Shown here: piece after piece, positions 13,599-26,400 of the stretch
Layout of the letters: each line of letters begins with the position of its first letter
Position numbering within the stretch: the first letter of the stretch is position 1
Assembly: GCF_050003625.1 (NCBI RefSeq)
Contig: NC_134400.1
Coordinates: 195,809,918 to 195,873,917 of the forward strand
Reading direction: 5' to 3'
DNA: 64,000 nt
Source: Haematobia irritans
Taxonomy: Eukaryota > Arthropoda > Insecta > Diptera > Muscidae
Position numbers and translations under genes: made by a program
The notes under the pieces: generated by a model
Told to the model about the DNA's origin: nothing
The model's input: the letters and a program-made list of their open reading frames with translations, nothing else
Databases searched by the model: none

Positions 13599-15592
13599 AA
13601 TAAAATAAAATTTTGTAAAAAATTTCTACAGAAATAAAATTTTGTCAAAAATTTCTACAGAAATAACATTTTGACAAAATTTCTATAGAAATAAAATTTT
13701 GTCAAAAATTTCTATAGAAATAAAAGTTTGACAAAATTTTCTATAGAAATAAAATTTTGACAAAATTTTCTATAGAAATAAAATTTTCACAAAATTTTAT
13801 ATAGAAATAATATTTTGACATAATTTTCTATGGAAATAAAATTTTAATAAAAATTTCCACTGAAATAAAATTTTGATAAAAATTTCTAAAGGAATAAAAT
13901 TGTGACAAAAATAGTCGATAGAAATAAAATTTTGACAAAATTCTCTATAGAAATAAAATTTTGATAAAATTTTGTCAAAAAATTCTATAGAAATAACATT
14001 TTGTCAAAAATTTCTACAGAAATAAAATTTTGTCAAAAAATTCTATACAAGTCAAATTTTGTCAAAAAATTCTATAGAAATAAAATTTTGTCAAAAATTT
14101 CAACAGAAATAAAATTTTGACAAAAATTTCTATAGATATAAAATTTTGACAAAATTTTCTATACAAATAAAATTTTGTCAAAAATTTCTATAGACATAAA
14201 ATTTTGTCGAAAATTTCTATAGAAATAAAATTTTGTCAAAAATTTCTATAGAAATAAAATTTTGTCAAAAATTTCTATAGAAATAAAATTTTGACAAAAT
14301 TTTCTATACAAATAAAATTTTGTCAAAAATTTCTACAGAAATAAAATTTTGTCAAAAATTTTTACAGAAATAACATTTTGACAAAATTTCTTTAGAAATA
14401 ACATTTTGACAAAATTTCTTTAGAAATAAAATTTTGTCAAAAATTTCTATAGAAATAAAATGTTGACAACATTTTCTATAGAAATAAAATTTTGACAAAA
14501 ATTTCTATTGAAATAAAATTTTGACAACATTTTCTATAGAAATAAAATTTTGACAAAAATTTCTATAGAAATAAAATTTTGACAAAATTTTCTATACAAA
14601 TAAAATTTTGACAAAATTTTCTATACAAATAAAATTTTGTCAAAAATTTCTATAGAAATAAAATTTTGTCAAAAATTTCTATAGAAATAAATTTTTGTCA
14701 AAAATTTCTATAGAAATAAAATTTCGACAAAATTTTCTATACAAATAAAATTTTGTCAAAAATTTCTACAGAAATAAAACTTTGTCAAAAATTTTTACAG
14801 AAATAACATTTTGACAAAATTTCTATAGAAATAAAATTTTGTCAAAAATTTCTATAGAAATAAAATTTTGACAAAATTTTCTATAGAAATAAAATTTTGA
14901 CAAAATTTTCTATAGAAGTAAAAATTTGTTAAAAATTTCCATAGAAATAAAATTTTTACATAATTTTCTATGGAAATAAAATTTTAATAAAAATTTCTAC
15001 AGAAATAAAATTTTGATAAAAATTTCTACAGAAATAAAATTGTGACAAAAATTGTCTATCGAAATAAAATTTTGACAAAATTCTCTATAGAAATAAAATT
15101 TTGATAAAATTTTGTCAAAAAATTCTATAGAAATAAAATTTTGTCAAAAATTTCTACAGAAATAAAATTTTTGTCAAAAATTTCGATAGAAATAAAAGTT
15201 TGTCAAAAATTTCTACAGAAATAAAATTTTGTCAAAAATTTCTATAGAAATACAATTTTGACAAAATTTGCTATAGAAATAGAATGTTGAGAAAATTGTC
15301 CATAGAAATAAAATTTTGATAAAATTTTCTATAGAAATAAAATTTTGACAAAATTGTCTATGGAAATAAAATTTTGATGAACATTGCTACAGAAATAAAA
15401 TTGTGAAAAATTTTTCTATAGAAATAAATAGAAATAAAACTTTGATAAAATTTTCTATCGAAATAAAATTTTGGAAAAATTTAACTAAGAAATGATATTA
15501 ATTTAATTTGGAAAAATGGTCCGCTGGAACAAATTTTGGTCCAATTTCAATAAAATGTTGGTCCAAAATAAAAATTCATTGTGGCAACGCTG

Positions 15593-16029
15593 TTTAGGAT
15601 AAAGTAAGAAAAGAGACAAAATTATATGTAGAGAGAGAGAGGAGGGTAGGCTTGTAAATGATATGAAATGTTTTATAAAAATATTCATCCCTTTTCAGTT
15701 TGCCGAACGAGCTATCGATCGATTGAAATGTATAGAAACAGCTGATTTTTGGTTATAAATTCATGTGTTTGTTTCCATTTCACTCGATCGATAAGGCTCG
15801 TTCGACATACAGCAACAGGCTGATAAAGTAAATTTGTGACCATTAATCGAATGAGCTTTCAAGGTATAACTTCTATAGCAATGGAAAAAAATCCGAAAAC
15901 GGAGTACTATCTTTCTATGCCGAGTCAATGAAAATTACATTAGAGATGATCCCATTCCAGATCACAATTAAAGGATTCAATCTAATTTTTGTGGATCTCT
16001 TTGTTTGGTAACGAATTATGTAAAATATT
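15593..16029. other. Intergenic sequence downstream of ple, no gene seen
   Basis: It starts with the right flank of the hAT-like element and a GA-repeat (about 15630). The palindromic motif CGATCGAT and related ATCGATCG occur near 15714 and 15786. No coding potential was recognised. Confidence 0.45.
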
Positions 16030-17072
16030 CGAACAGATTTTTTTTTATTTTTTTATTTTTGCAATTCAATATATTCATTGAAAATCTTAAATAAAATACT
16101 TTATAAAATCTACATATCTAGTTTAATACACAAAAAATAATAGTTACATTTAATACATAAAATTAATTTAAAAATAAAATGGAACGAAAACGAAAACATA
16201 AAAAACTAAGGAGGTATCAAAATGAAAAAAAAAACTAAAATATCATCATAATAATAAATTCTTTTGTTTTCCTTTAGCAAAAATAATGTAAAGGAAAATT
16301 ATACCAAAAAATTAAAAAAAAGTAATATAATATTTAACAAAAATTAAATTTCATAATGAATTTTTGAACAAACAAAAAACATGTAAATATGCAAAAAAGA
16401 TAACATGAGAATTATATATGTGAAATTGGCTTACAAAACTAAAGTTTTTTGGTCCAATAATAGGTTTTGAGAGAATTGTATTGTAAAAACAAAGCATTCA
16501 AAAAGAAATAATAATATAAAAATAAATTAAATTAAAACAAAGTGAGGCATTTATGATATGGTGTAAAACAAAAAGAAAATGAAAATTTCTATACACAAAA
16601 AAAAGTTATACAAAAAAACAATGGTAAGGGTGAGAGATGGGGCTTTAAGTTTAAGGGGGTGCAGTTTTGGGTGGGATTGTGGGAATTTTACTATGAGAAG
16701 ATTGTACATTAAAAAGAATACTTTTGTTGTTGTTGTTGTTGCGATGATGATATTAAACGTAACTCTTTCTGTGTGTGTGTGTGGGTGTGTATTACTTCTG
16801 TCTACTCCTTTCACGACTCACAAATCCATAGACCAGGATTACCGTCTTTGGATAATAGTTTTGTTTGGTTTTGATTCCAAGCAAAAACATAACAAAAACA
16901 AATTCCGCTACTTAGAAAGATTGCAGAGCTACTGGGTTTGGTTTTTGGAGAATGGGAAATTATGAATGTAATTTTTTGTTTAAGGATCCTTAACAATTTC
17001 TATAACCCGCCCCGCTTGGCCTAATAAGCCTGGAGAGTGGATATTTTTGTGCCATTGTTGTTGTCCCGCTGT
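16030..17072 (-). other. ple: Probable ple 3' UTR and polyadenylation region
   Basis: Sequence following the ple stop codon, read on the minus strand. The first AATAAA hexamers downstream of the stop that I found are at 16044-16049 and 16052-16057 (TTTATT on plus), with ATTAAA variants near 16115 and 16150, giving a 3' UTR of about 1 kb. The plus-strand frame at 16579-16965 runs antisense through CAA and CA microsatellites here and is not a credible gene. The exact end needs transcript data. Confidence 0.4.
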
Positions 17073-17471
17073 TTAGAAAGGACGACGCATTTTATTAATG
17101 GCATTGGTCAGATGTAGGATTTCTGTGTTCATTTGATGCAAAAGGGTATCCAATTTTTCAACTGTGTCCAGAATTTCTACACGCTCAGTATGGGGATTGA
17201 AACGCACTTCGAAGGGACGGGACATGGTGGATACCCAACGACGGAATTTGTCCTTGGCATCATCGAAACTTTCGGCCACATAATAGATGGGTTGGTATTC
17301 TTGATCTTGATAGGGTTGAACAGCGGTGGAGGCGGGTTCGAAGGGACGATGTTCACATTTATCGGAAATGGCATGCAAGAGTTCACCATAAGCCGATAGA
17401 AGACCAGCACCATAGGCCTTGACATCGCCATGTTCTTTGCAGAGACCGAATTCAACGGTGAACCAGTAGAC
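17073..17471 (-). CDS. ple: ple coding exon 7 (third iron ligand, tetramerisation helix, stop)
   Basis: 399 nt including the TAA stop, residues 454-585. Starts [15 protein letters not shown] with the iron-binding Glu460 and continues through [11 protein letters not shown] and [18 protein letters not shown]. It ends with the coiled-coil helix ([19 protein letters not shown]) and the C-terminus MRRPF. Confidence 0.97.
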   Translation of the reverse strand, partial: VYWFTVEFGLCKEHGDVKAYGAGLLSAYGELLHAISDKCEHRPFEPASTAVQPYQDQEYQPIYYVAESFDDAKDKFRRWVSTMSRPFEVRFNPHTERVEILDTVEKLDTLLHQMNTEILHLTNAINKMRRPF

Positions 17472-20400
17472 CTAGAATATACAAAAAAAATCACAATCAA
17501 TTGTATTTAGTAATAAGCCTAAATACTTTTTAATTTTTTTTCTGTTATTAAATTGAAAATTCTCAAAAAAAAAAAAAATAATAACCTTGAATTGATTTTT
17601 ATTTCAACCAAGAATTCTTTACACTTGGTTAAGCATTAAAGTCAAGATTATCAGAGCAATTCACTTTTGCTGATTTTTGCTTTTAATGGCCTGTTGACCA
17701 ACTATCTCTCTACCCAATATAAACGTGTGCTAGTCGTTTGTTTATTACTTTTTTTTAATTTTTTGTTGTTGTTGTATCTTGTATCTTGTCTTTGGCTTTG
17801 GCTTTTAAAAGCGAACTTGACTTTTGTTCTAGCATTTTCAAGTTTTAACACTTAAACTTGGCTTAGAACTTAAGAACAACAACCAAAACAAACAACAACA
17901 AGAAAAACCCCAGTCATTGTCTTTAGCCAAGTCAAATCGGACAGTTAGTATTACACCTCTTACTATAATAATAACAATGTGGTAATAGGTGGGCCGTGTA
18001 AGTAAAATACTGTGAAACTTGTTTAGTTGGCTACGAAAAAAAACAATATAGAAACTATGGGCTCCTTTACATATATGTACTAAAGGCCAATTGTAATGGA
18101 AAACCAAAATTTGATATTCAATTCAATTAAAAGTGAAAAGCCCCATTCCGACAAGGCCTATACAATTGAAGGAAAACTGAATATTGAAAAAAAAAAATTA
18201 AATAAATAATAAAATACATTTACATAATTGAAGGGAATTTTTTGAAATCACGAAAATGAATTCATAAAATTTACTGTTATCGACGGTGAATGAATGTGGT
18301 ATGGAAATCAGGGTGTTTTTGAGAGAATGGTAGAACGGTTTTACCGATGTCTCTTAGAAATCGAGTACCGATCGCAATGTAATTGCCCGTAACATATAGG
18401 TGGCCGTGTTATCTACTTGGAAAATCATTCAAAATTTAGAGAATTTGATAATATACGGTATTATCGATTTGTGATGTCGGCAATGCAGACTGTAACATTA
18501 TTTAACGGTGTCATGTTTTTCTTAGTTATAACGCCATTTCTATTTTTACAAGATATCAGAGTGACTTTACCATGTCGATAAAACCGTTATTGTTAAAATT
18601 TTTTGCGAGAGCAATCTGAATATTTTTGAAACTAAATAATAAAACACAATTACATAATTAAAGGAAATTATTTGAAATCGCGAAATTGAATTCATAAAAT
18701 TAACTTTTATCGTCATGTTACAGTCGGCAATGCAGACTGTAACATTATTTAACGGTGCCATTTTTTCTTAGTTATAACGACATTTCTATTTTTACAAGAT
18801 ATCAGAGTGACTTTACCATGTCGATAAAACCGTTATTGTTAAAATTTTTTGCGAGAGCGATCTGAATATTTTTGAATATAAATAATAAAACACAATTACA
18901 TAATTAAAGGAAATTATTTGAAATCGCGAAATTGAATTCATAAAATTAACTTTTATCGTCATGTTACAGTCGGCAATGCAGACTGTAACATTATTTAACG
19001 GTCTCATTTTTTGCCTTAGTTATAACGGCATTTCTATTTTTACAAGATATCAGAGTGACTTTACCATGTCGATAAAACCGTTATTGTTAAAATTTTTTGC
19101 GAGAGCGATCTGAATATTTTTGAATATAAATAATAAAACACAATTACATAATTAAAGGAAATTATTTGAAATCGCGAAATTGAATTCATAAAATTAACTT
19201 TTATCGTTGTTTTTGGAGAATGAGGGAATGGTTTTATCGATGCCTGTTAAAATTCTAGTACTGATCGCAATGAATGTAATTGCCTAGATGGACAACTGTA
19301 CTTGGAAAATCATTCAATTTCTATAGACTTTTATAATATTAATATACGGTGTTATCGATCTATGATGTTGACAGATTACAGATTGTAACGGTACTTGGTT
19401 GTGTCTCATTTTCCCCCTTCAATTTAACGGAAGTGCTCTTTTATAAAACAGCAGAGTGAATTTATAATGTCGATAAAACCGTAAAATTACTATAACAATA
19501 GCAAAATATTAATAATGCGAGAGAGGTATTACCGACCTGAATATTTGTAAAATAAATAATATAACAAATGTACATAATTGAAGGAAATTATTGAAATCAC
19601 GAAATTGAATGCATAAAATTTACTGTTATCGCCAGTGAATGAATGAGGTATGGATTTCAGGGCTTCGAGAGAATGTAAGGCTGTAATGGTATTTGAGAGT
19701 ATATGAGAATATTGCCTTATTTTCTCTTCGTTTTAACGCCATTACTAGTTTTTATGAAATCTGAGAATGATTCTGTCAAGTCGATAAAACCGTTATTTTA
19801 AAATTGTAAATCAGCAATTTTAACTTTTCTCCCCCATATTTTGTTTTCAAATCAATTCAAACTGCTATTTCTTTTTTTTTCTCAACTCAATTAAATGTAT
19901 CCATTAATACTTACGGTAGATAATTTTTCAATTTCATCATCAGAAGCACCCAATGAGGCCAAACCAATTTCCTGAGAGAATTGAGCAAAGCTGGGATCAG
20001 ACAACAAAGGCATATGACCCAACAATTCATGAATGCAATCACTGTAAGGGAAAATGAAAAAAAAAAGCAAAAAGAAAATGTTTTTTTAGTACTCAATTAT
20101 AATAATACAATTATTAGAGACAAAGTGTTGTGAAATATTATTGAGAGTCTATTAGAGATGATGTAAAAATAGTAACAAAAAAGGGGAAAAGCAAGTGAGC
20201 TCTTAAATAACTCAATTACAATGCTAATGGTATTGAGACAAGTGGGCCAGGACCATCACCACCATTACTAATACCTCATTGCCTTGTCCTGGCCTGGCCT
20301 GGAAATGGTCGGCATGAATCGCTTGGCATTCATGCCTGAGTACTTAACACAAGGCCAATTATGAGGTTTCCTTGCGTTCTGTTGGGAACAAAGGAGGAAG

Positions 20401-23400
20401 TTGAAATGGAAGGGACGAACAAAAAAGGAAATTACTGCGTATAGCAGGGGAAAGCTAAAAGTTTCTTATGACAAAAATGGCATTCTCCAACAGATTTCCG
20501 CCAAAGTGTATAAAAGTTATTTTAACAAAAGGCTAATAGTTTTCCAGGAGAAGGATAATTAGAAGAGCGAGAAAATGGTAGTATGATAATTTGTTCTATT
20601 TTTGGAAATACTTACGGTTCTGGAGTGTGGAAGGGTGAGTTCACATGACGCACATATTGGGTGCTCTGGAAGATACGGAAAGCCAACGAAGCCAAAAAGT
20701 CACGAGCTGTCAATAGACCAGCAGCTGGTCTCAAAGTGAATCCGGTATTCTTACGCAAGAAATCGGACATCTCTTGCAATTGTGGCAAACGATCCTCAAC
20801 AAAGATTTTCTCTTCTTCCAATTTCTTGAAAGCAATGCGATATTCTTTGCAAGCATGCTTGGGTGTCAATTCCTTGACCATGCGGAATACAGAACGCCAG
20901 GTCTTAACTTCAACTTCGGTATAGTTAATGTGGGGGATTGGATCTCCGTATTTGTAAGCGAAAGCAATTTCGGCAATTTCCTTACGACGTTGACGATAGA
21001 CCTTGTCGGCGAAACCAGGATGATTCATATCCAAATCGGGCTCATATTTGGTCATCAAATGATTGCAGTTATCCAATTCCGAAGCATGTTTGGGGAACCA
21101 TGGGGCCTTAACGCTGATATTATTCTCGGCCATCAAATTGATGCTGCTGAATGAACCGGTCTGACGCAAAGAACGGATCAGCTGCAACAAATTGCCACGA
21201 GTCATGCTCAATTTGATCAAGACATCATGATCGACCCCGTCGGAGCGTGATTGGCGAGACTCAACATGTTGAATGGTTCCATGATAGTTTTCAATGGCTT
21301 TCAAGATACGGCCCAAAGAGGTAATGCCCTCCTTAAGACGTACAATTAAAGCGGCATTTTGAACAGCGTTTTCAGCTTCGGGAGATTCACCGGCAGCATT
21401 GGCCAATACGATTTCATCTTCAGTTAAACCAGCATCTATAAATAAAAAAGCAAAAAGGGAAAAAAAAGATTACAAATATTACCAATGCAAAACACGTAAT
21501 CTCCAAAGCATCTCGCAATGACGACATTGAGGACTCTTGGCAATGATGAATGAATGAAAATCCCACCAAGAAACACAACAACTCTTACTGCTATTATGCC
21601 ATTTTCCAACTTGACACCCACTCAAAAACTCAATGAATTGAAACGTTCACCAAGACCGTCATTTTTTTTTTCTTTTTTGCAGTAACAAAAACCTAGGTCA
21701 GATTTGATATATGAGAATGCTGTAAAGAAGCATATCCCTAAATTCTAGCTCTTTTCTAAATGGTAAAGCATTAAGTCAAGCATATTCTTTACTCTTTAAT
21801 GCTTCTGTATATTTCGAAGGATTGAGGGAGCGAAGTAGTTTGGAGGGGTGGGGAAATAAAAAAGCTTAAGTGGTTTTCAGGGTCCATAATGTGTGTGCAA
21901 CAGTGTGCAACCATCATCATCGTCTTAGCCTAATATGCCAAGATGCTACCCCACTTACGCTCTCCCTTCCTCTCTCCACCGTCATTCGTACCACAACCAC
22001 AAAATAAGGTGGTATTCCTTCTGTTGTAATGTCATGGTATTATATTTGATTGTTATATTATAAGAGATTTCTTTTCTTTTTTTATTTTATTTTATAGACT
22101 TATGACATTACCACTTCATACGCCAGCCACCAACACCCTTAACACAATCTTGAATATGTCATGGTATTAAAATTGTGTTTCTGTGTGTGTGGGTAACAGT
22201 TTAGTTGGGGTGGTGGAATGAAAACGGAAATGAACAATTTTCCATTTGAAATCTTAGCAATGAAGGAGAAAATCTGAAAATCTTAGCAACCTTACAGTTG
22301 ACTTTTTTTCTTCTATCGCATTTCTTTTGAAACTCAAAAAGCTTTTTTTTTTAAATAGGTTTAAGGCCAATAAAAAGGATTTTTAAGGGGATTTAAGGCA
22401 TTTATGAAAATTATAAATTGCTAAAAATATAATGTAATCATTTGTAGAGGTTAAAAGCCGATAGGGAGGAGGGCTACTGGTGATAATGTGGTTGTGTAAT
22501 TGATTAGGAAAAATTCGAAAGAAATTAAAGTTACATTGACGTTTCTGAATATTATAATTCAATCAAGTTTTCCGTAAAAAGGTGTATGGATGGTCTGGAT
22601 TATTGTTAATAATACGGCATTATCGTCCCAAATGTTTAGACTATTGAGTAATTATTAAAAGATGGTATATTTATAAATAGGAAAATCTAAAGTAATAAAC
22701 GCCAAGGGGTAATAATTTCGACTGCATTATCGACTCTTATTTTACTAATTTTGAGGGGATTTTATATTTGAGAGAAAGACGTATTTTTGAAGTGAAATTA
22801 CGATTACAAATGTTGACAAAATAGCAAAATCTAAAGTAATAAACACCAAGGGGAAATAATTCGGACTGCATTATCGTCTTATATTTTACTAATTTTGGGG
22901 GATGTTATATTTCAGAGAAACACACACAATTTAGAAGTGAAATTACGACTACAAATGTTGGACCAGTACGATATTGAATTAACACGTTGTTATCGACCGG
23001 CACTAATTCCGCTGGTTAAAGTATACATGTGGCTATAATAACTGTCCACAAGAAATATGAATTTATTTTTAATCTAATGATAACAACATGTCACTTCAAT
23101 ATCTAATTGAAGTGACATGTTGTTATCGACCGAATCAAATTCCGCTTATCTAACTATAGCCTGAAGTATACATGCTAATCATGCTATCTAACTATAGCTT
23201 GAAGTATTCATGCGGTCACAAGAACTATGAATTTATTTTTAAACTAATGAAATCTGTATGAGCCATTATTATCGACTAAACTGCACTGTTTAAAGGGAAA
23301 CGGTCATTATCATTCAATTCAAATTCAAATGATCATTCAATTCAAAGCTCTATGATTTTATTTTTTGTGATTCTTTTTATACTATGCTTTCCTTTTTTGT

Positions 23401-26400
23401 CATCATTTATATTTATTTTATATAGCCAAAAATAAATTCTTACCATCTGTTGTATTTTGTTTATCACTAAATTCATCACTATCATTAGTTTCCTGAGTTT
23501 GTTCAGATTCAACTGGCAAATTATTTTCAATGGAGACTAATTATGGAAAATCCCAACACAAATATGAAATGAAACGAAAATAAAATAGAAAATAAAATTA
23601 ATAAAAATAAAAATTTCCAAAAAAAAAAAAAAACAAGCAAAATCAATATAAAACAAATCAAAGAAATAAAATCATAACCTACCATCATTGAATTCTGTTT
23701 GTGGAACATCATCAACAACATCCAAATTCTCTAGAGGTTGTTCATCTTGCAATTCAATTTGTTCTTGGGTAGGGGCATGTTCACCCTTGGCTTGCAAAAT
23801 GGCATCTTCCAAAGAACCATCTTTTAAAAGAAATGAAAAAAACAAATTAAACAATAAATAATAAGAAAAATATAAAAAAATAAATAAATAAATAAATAAG
23901 AAAACAACAGCAACATGGAAAAAGTAAAAAAAAAAAATATAACAAAAATTTAACAAAGAAAAAAATATAATTTTTTTATTTTTGTTTTACAAAATGTTAT
24001 GTTTTCCAAAATACATTTATCAGCTATAATCCGCATTAATTTTTTGTTTATTTATTTATTTTATATTTATTTTTACTATTCTTACCATTGGCTTTGTTGC
24101 GGGCTTCCTCCAAAACAATTTGTTTGTTTTGTTTAACGACCAAACTTTCAAAACGGGCATCGTCCACCAAAGAGCGGCGGCGGGAGGGATAACCATTCTG
24201 AAATTAAAAGAAAATAAAGGAATATAAATATACAATCATATAAAGAAAAAATATTTTTAAATTGCAATATAAATTAATGAAAAATAGCCAAAAAGAAAAC
24301 AAACTACTACTTGAGCTAGTTTATAGCCATCAAGGGTTATTTGTAGTAAGGAACTGCATTATCAACAATATTATTTTGCAACAAAATATAGTATGACATT
24401 AAATGGAGATATCAACAATGCAAATAGAACATATAATAGTTTTCCCACCAACAAGATAAGAAAATGAGAATTATATTTAACGGTATTATCGACGGGTATC
24501 GTGTTATTTAACTAATATGGAAATTTCTATAAAAGAAAAAAGACACACTAATACTGACAAATGATATATTGGAAAATCATAACAACATCTTGAATAGTAG
24601 TGAAAACTGTGTTATCGACTCGATGGCTTATTATAGCCATTTTTGGTACAAAACATTTTTGGTATTCTATTTTATAGCCTTAGTTTATATGAATAGGAAT
24701 TAAAATTGTGTTATCGACTCGATTGCTTATTATAGCAATTTTTTTATACAAAATATTTTTTGGTAATTCTATTTTATAGACTTATTTTATATGAATAGGA
24801 ATTAAAATAGTGTTATCGACTCGATTGTTTATTATGGCAATTGTTTAGTACTAAATATTTTTTTTTTTGCAAATTCGATTATATCTCTTTGGCAAATATC
24901 GAATCTGCATAATCATGGCAATTATTACCTCATTTTAATATTAATTTTTTTTTTTTTTTTGGAAAATGATTTCTAATTGGCACTTTTAAAATAAGTCACA
25001 ATTATTTTTTATAAATGAATGGAACCATATAAATTAACACCTTCGTAATATATTTAAACAATTTAACCAACCAATATCGGTTTTTATTTATTTTTTTTTT
25101 TGTAAATGAAACCTAAACATGACCACCATGAAAAAGTGAAAGTAACAAATCAATATTATGATTTACAGGGCAAGATTTTCCCTTTGACTTCACCTTGAAT
25201 TTTTGTTGAAAGAAACAAGCACAAGCATTTAATGAAGATGATACAACAAAGGTTGCATCTTTCATCAGCCAAGTCAAATTTAATCAATAATGGAAAATTC
25301 TTCAAAAGGGCGGACTTGCTAAGCGGTTGGCCTGCATGCAACAACTGGATTTTTTTTTCATTTTATTGTAGACTAGTAACCCAAAATCATGGATGTTTGT
25401 TAATTTCCATCATCATCGTCATCGATCCAATGTAGTAGTGGGCTTTTTAACGAAACATTTTTGTGATCGTGTGTATTTAACTTCATTTTTTCCCAGAGGT
25501 GTTAATAATGGGGGTAAACATAAAAAACAAAATGTTTATGTTCCACAATCAAAACAAAACACCCAACAAGTGGTTTCTTTCGTTTGAGATAAATTCGTTT
25601 TGAAAGATCAACATCGTAAATTAATAATGAAATTGATGATGATGGTGACAAAGTTTGCACGTACGCATACGCATAGCCAAACACGGGCACCCAACCAAAA
25701 AATATTTATGAGTTTATGGCTATTGTTTGGATTTTTGTTAATAGGGGCATTTCTTTATTTATTAGCCGGTATTTCATTAACATTAAATGGTGATAACTTA
25801 ATCAAACAATCAAGGTATCAATGGAATCTCTGGATCGATAGTTTGCTCTAGACGACTGGCGGCAAACTTGTTTCCCGTCAACCCTTGAATATATCTATGA
25901 ATGGATGCCAATGTCATAGAGTCAATAGGATGGATGGATCGCTAAGATCTTCCAGATTTGTGTCTATGTGTTTTTTGTTTGTAATTTCATGTTTTTTTTT
26001 TTATTGGGGAAATATGTTGAAATTTCAATTTGTTATGGCTTAGAGGGGGGGGCATGGCTTTTTCTTTTGTCTATCATGGTGATAGTTAAAATTTATGATA
26101 TCAAAATAAACAACTTCATCCATTCAATGAACCAAAATAAAATCAAAAAATCAATATGACAAAAGTATGTCATTGTATTTATGTGGCCATAACAAGGTGT
26201 TAAAAAAACCATAAAAAAATATAAAAATAGTTTTTGTTTTCATGGCTTCAGAAAACTTATGGTAAAGCACGATTGAAGAAATTGCATAATGGAAAATACT
26301 TTGCATTATTTTTTTAATTGGTAAGCCTATCATGTGAAAGAAAATTAATGGAAAATTCTCTTAAAGAAAATTTTATATGAAATAGCCAAAAAAAAGGACA

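Larger units (their letters stand above)
9531..15266 (+). repeat. Near-identical 2,884-bp tandem duplication
   Basis: Unit 1 (9531-12414) and unit 2 (12415-15266) align at a constant offset of 2,884 bp, apart from a single loss of 31 bp, about one minisatellite unit, in unit 2 near 14190. In the non-satellite part I find only a few substitutions, for example CTATTAACC versus CTATGAACC. The junctions lie in the minisatellite, consistent with unequal exchange. Confidence 0.9.
8350..15592 (+). mobile_element. 7.2-kb non-autonomous hAT-like element filled with 29-bp minisatellite
   Basis: The left end starts CAGGGTTGCCATTTTGATC and the right end finishes ATTGTGGCAACGCTG, giving imperfect 11-bp inverted termini (CAGGGTTGCCA / CAGCGTTGCCA). 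Flanking 8-mers are TTGAGGAA and TTTAGGAT (6 of 8 match), and the uninterrupted tandem copy of the locus near 8158 supports the site. Subterminal TTGGTCC/GGACCAA motifs recur near both ends. The interior is almost entirely 29-bp minisatellite (8480-9992, 10720-12876, 13604-15480), broken by two copies of a 717-bp element. Much of it is a 2.88-kb tandem duplication. No transposase is visible, so mobilisation would need a partner. Confidence 0.85.
22590..24830. repeat. Recurring TTATCGA(C/T) motif cluster in ple introns
   Basis: The octamer-like core TTATCGAC or close variants recur at least ten times across introns 1, 3 and 4 (for example near 22622, 22727, 22874, 22992, 23123, 23268, 24485, 24612, 24712, 24817), usually preceded by GTG or GCA. 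Related GTCGATAA copies sit in intron 6. They appear in decayed repeat units, so a repetitive origin is likeliest; CGATA-containing sites are also bound by insulator and replication factors in flies. Confidence 0.5.

Noticed and set aside
16579..16965. 128-codon plus-strand frame beyond the ple stop
   Set aside because: Antisense to the probable ple 3' UTR, with microsatellite-derived VVVVV and CVCGC runs; no family recognised.
17133..17500. Frames of 88-107 codons overlapping ple exon 7
   Set aside because: Shadows of the tyrosine hydroxylase exon in other frames.
25600..25851. 83-codon frame with a hydrophobic stretch in ple intron 1
   Set aside because: No homologue recognised, located in an intron of a conserved gene, and no start or splice support.
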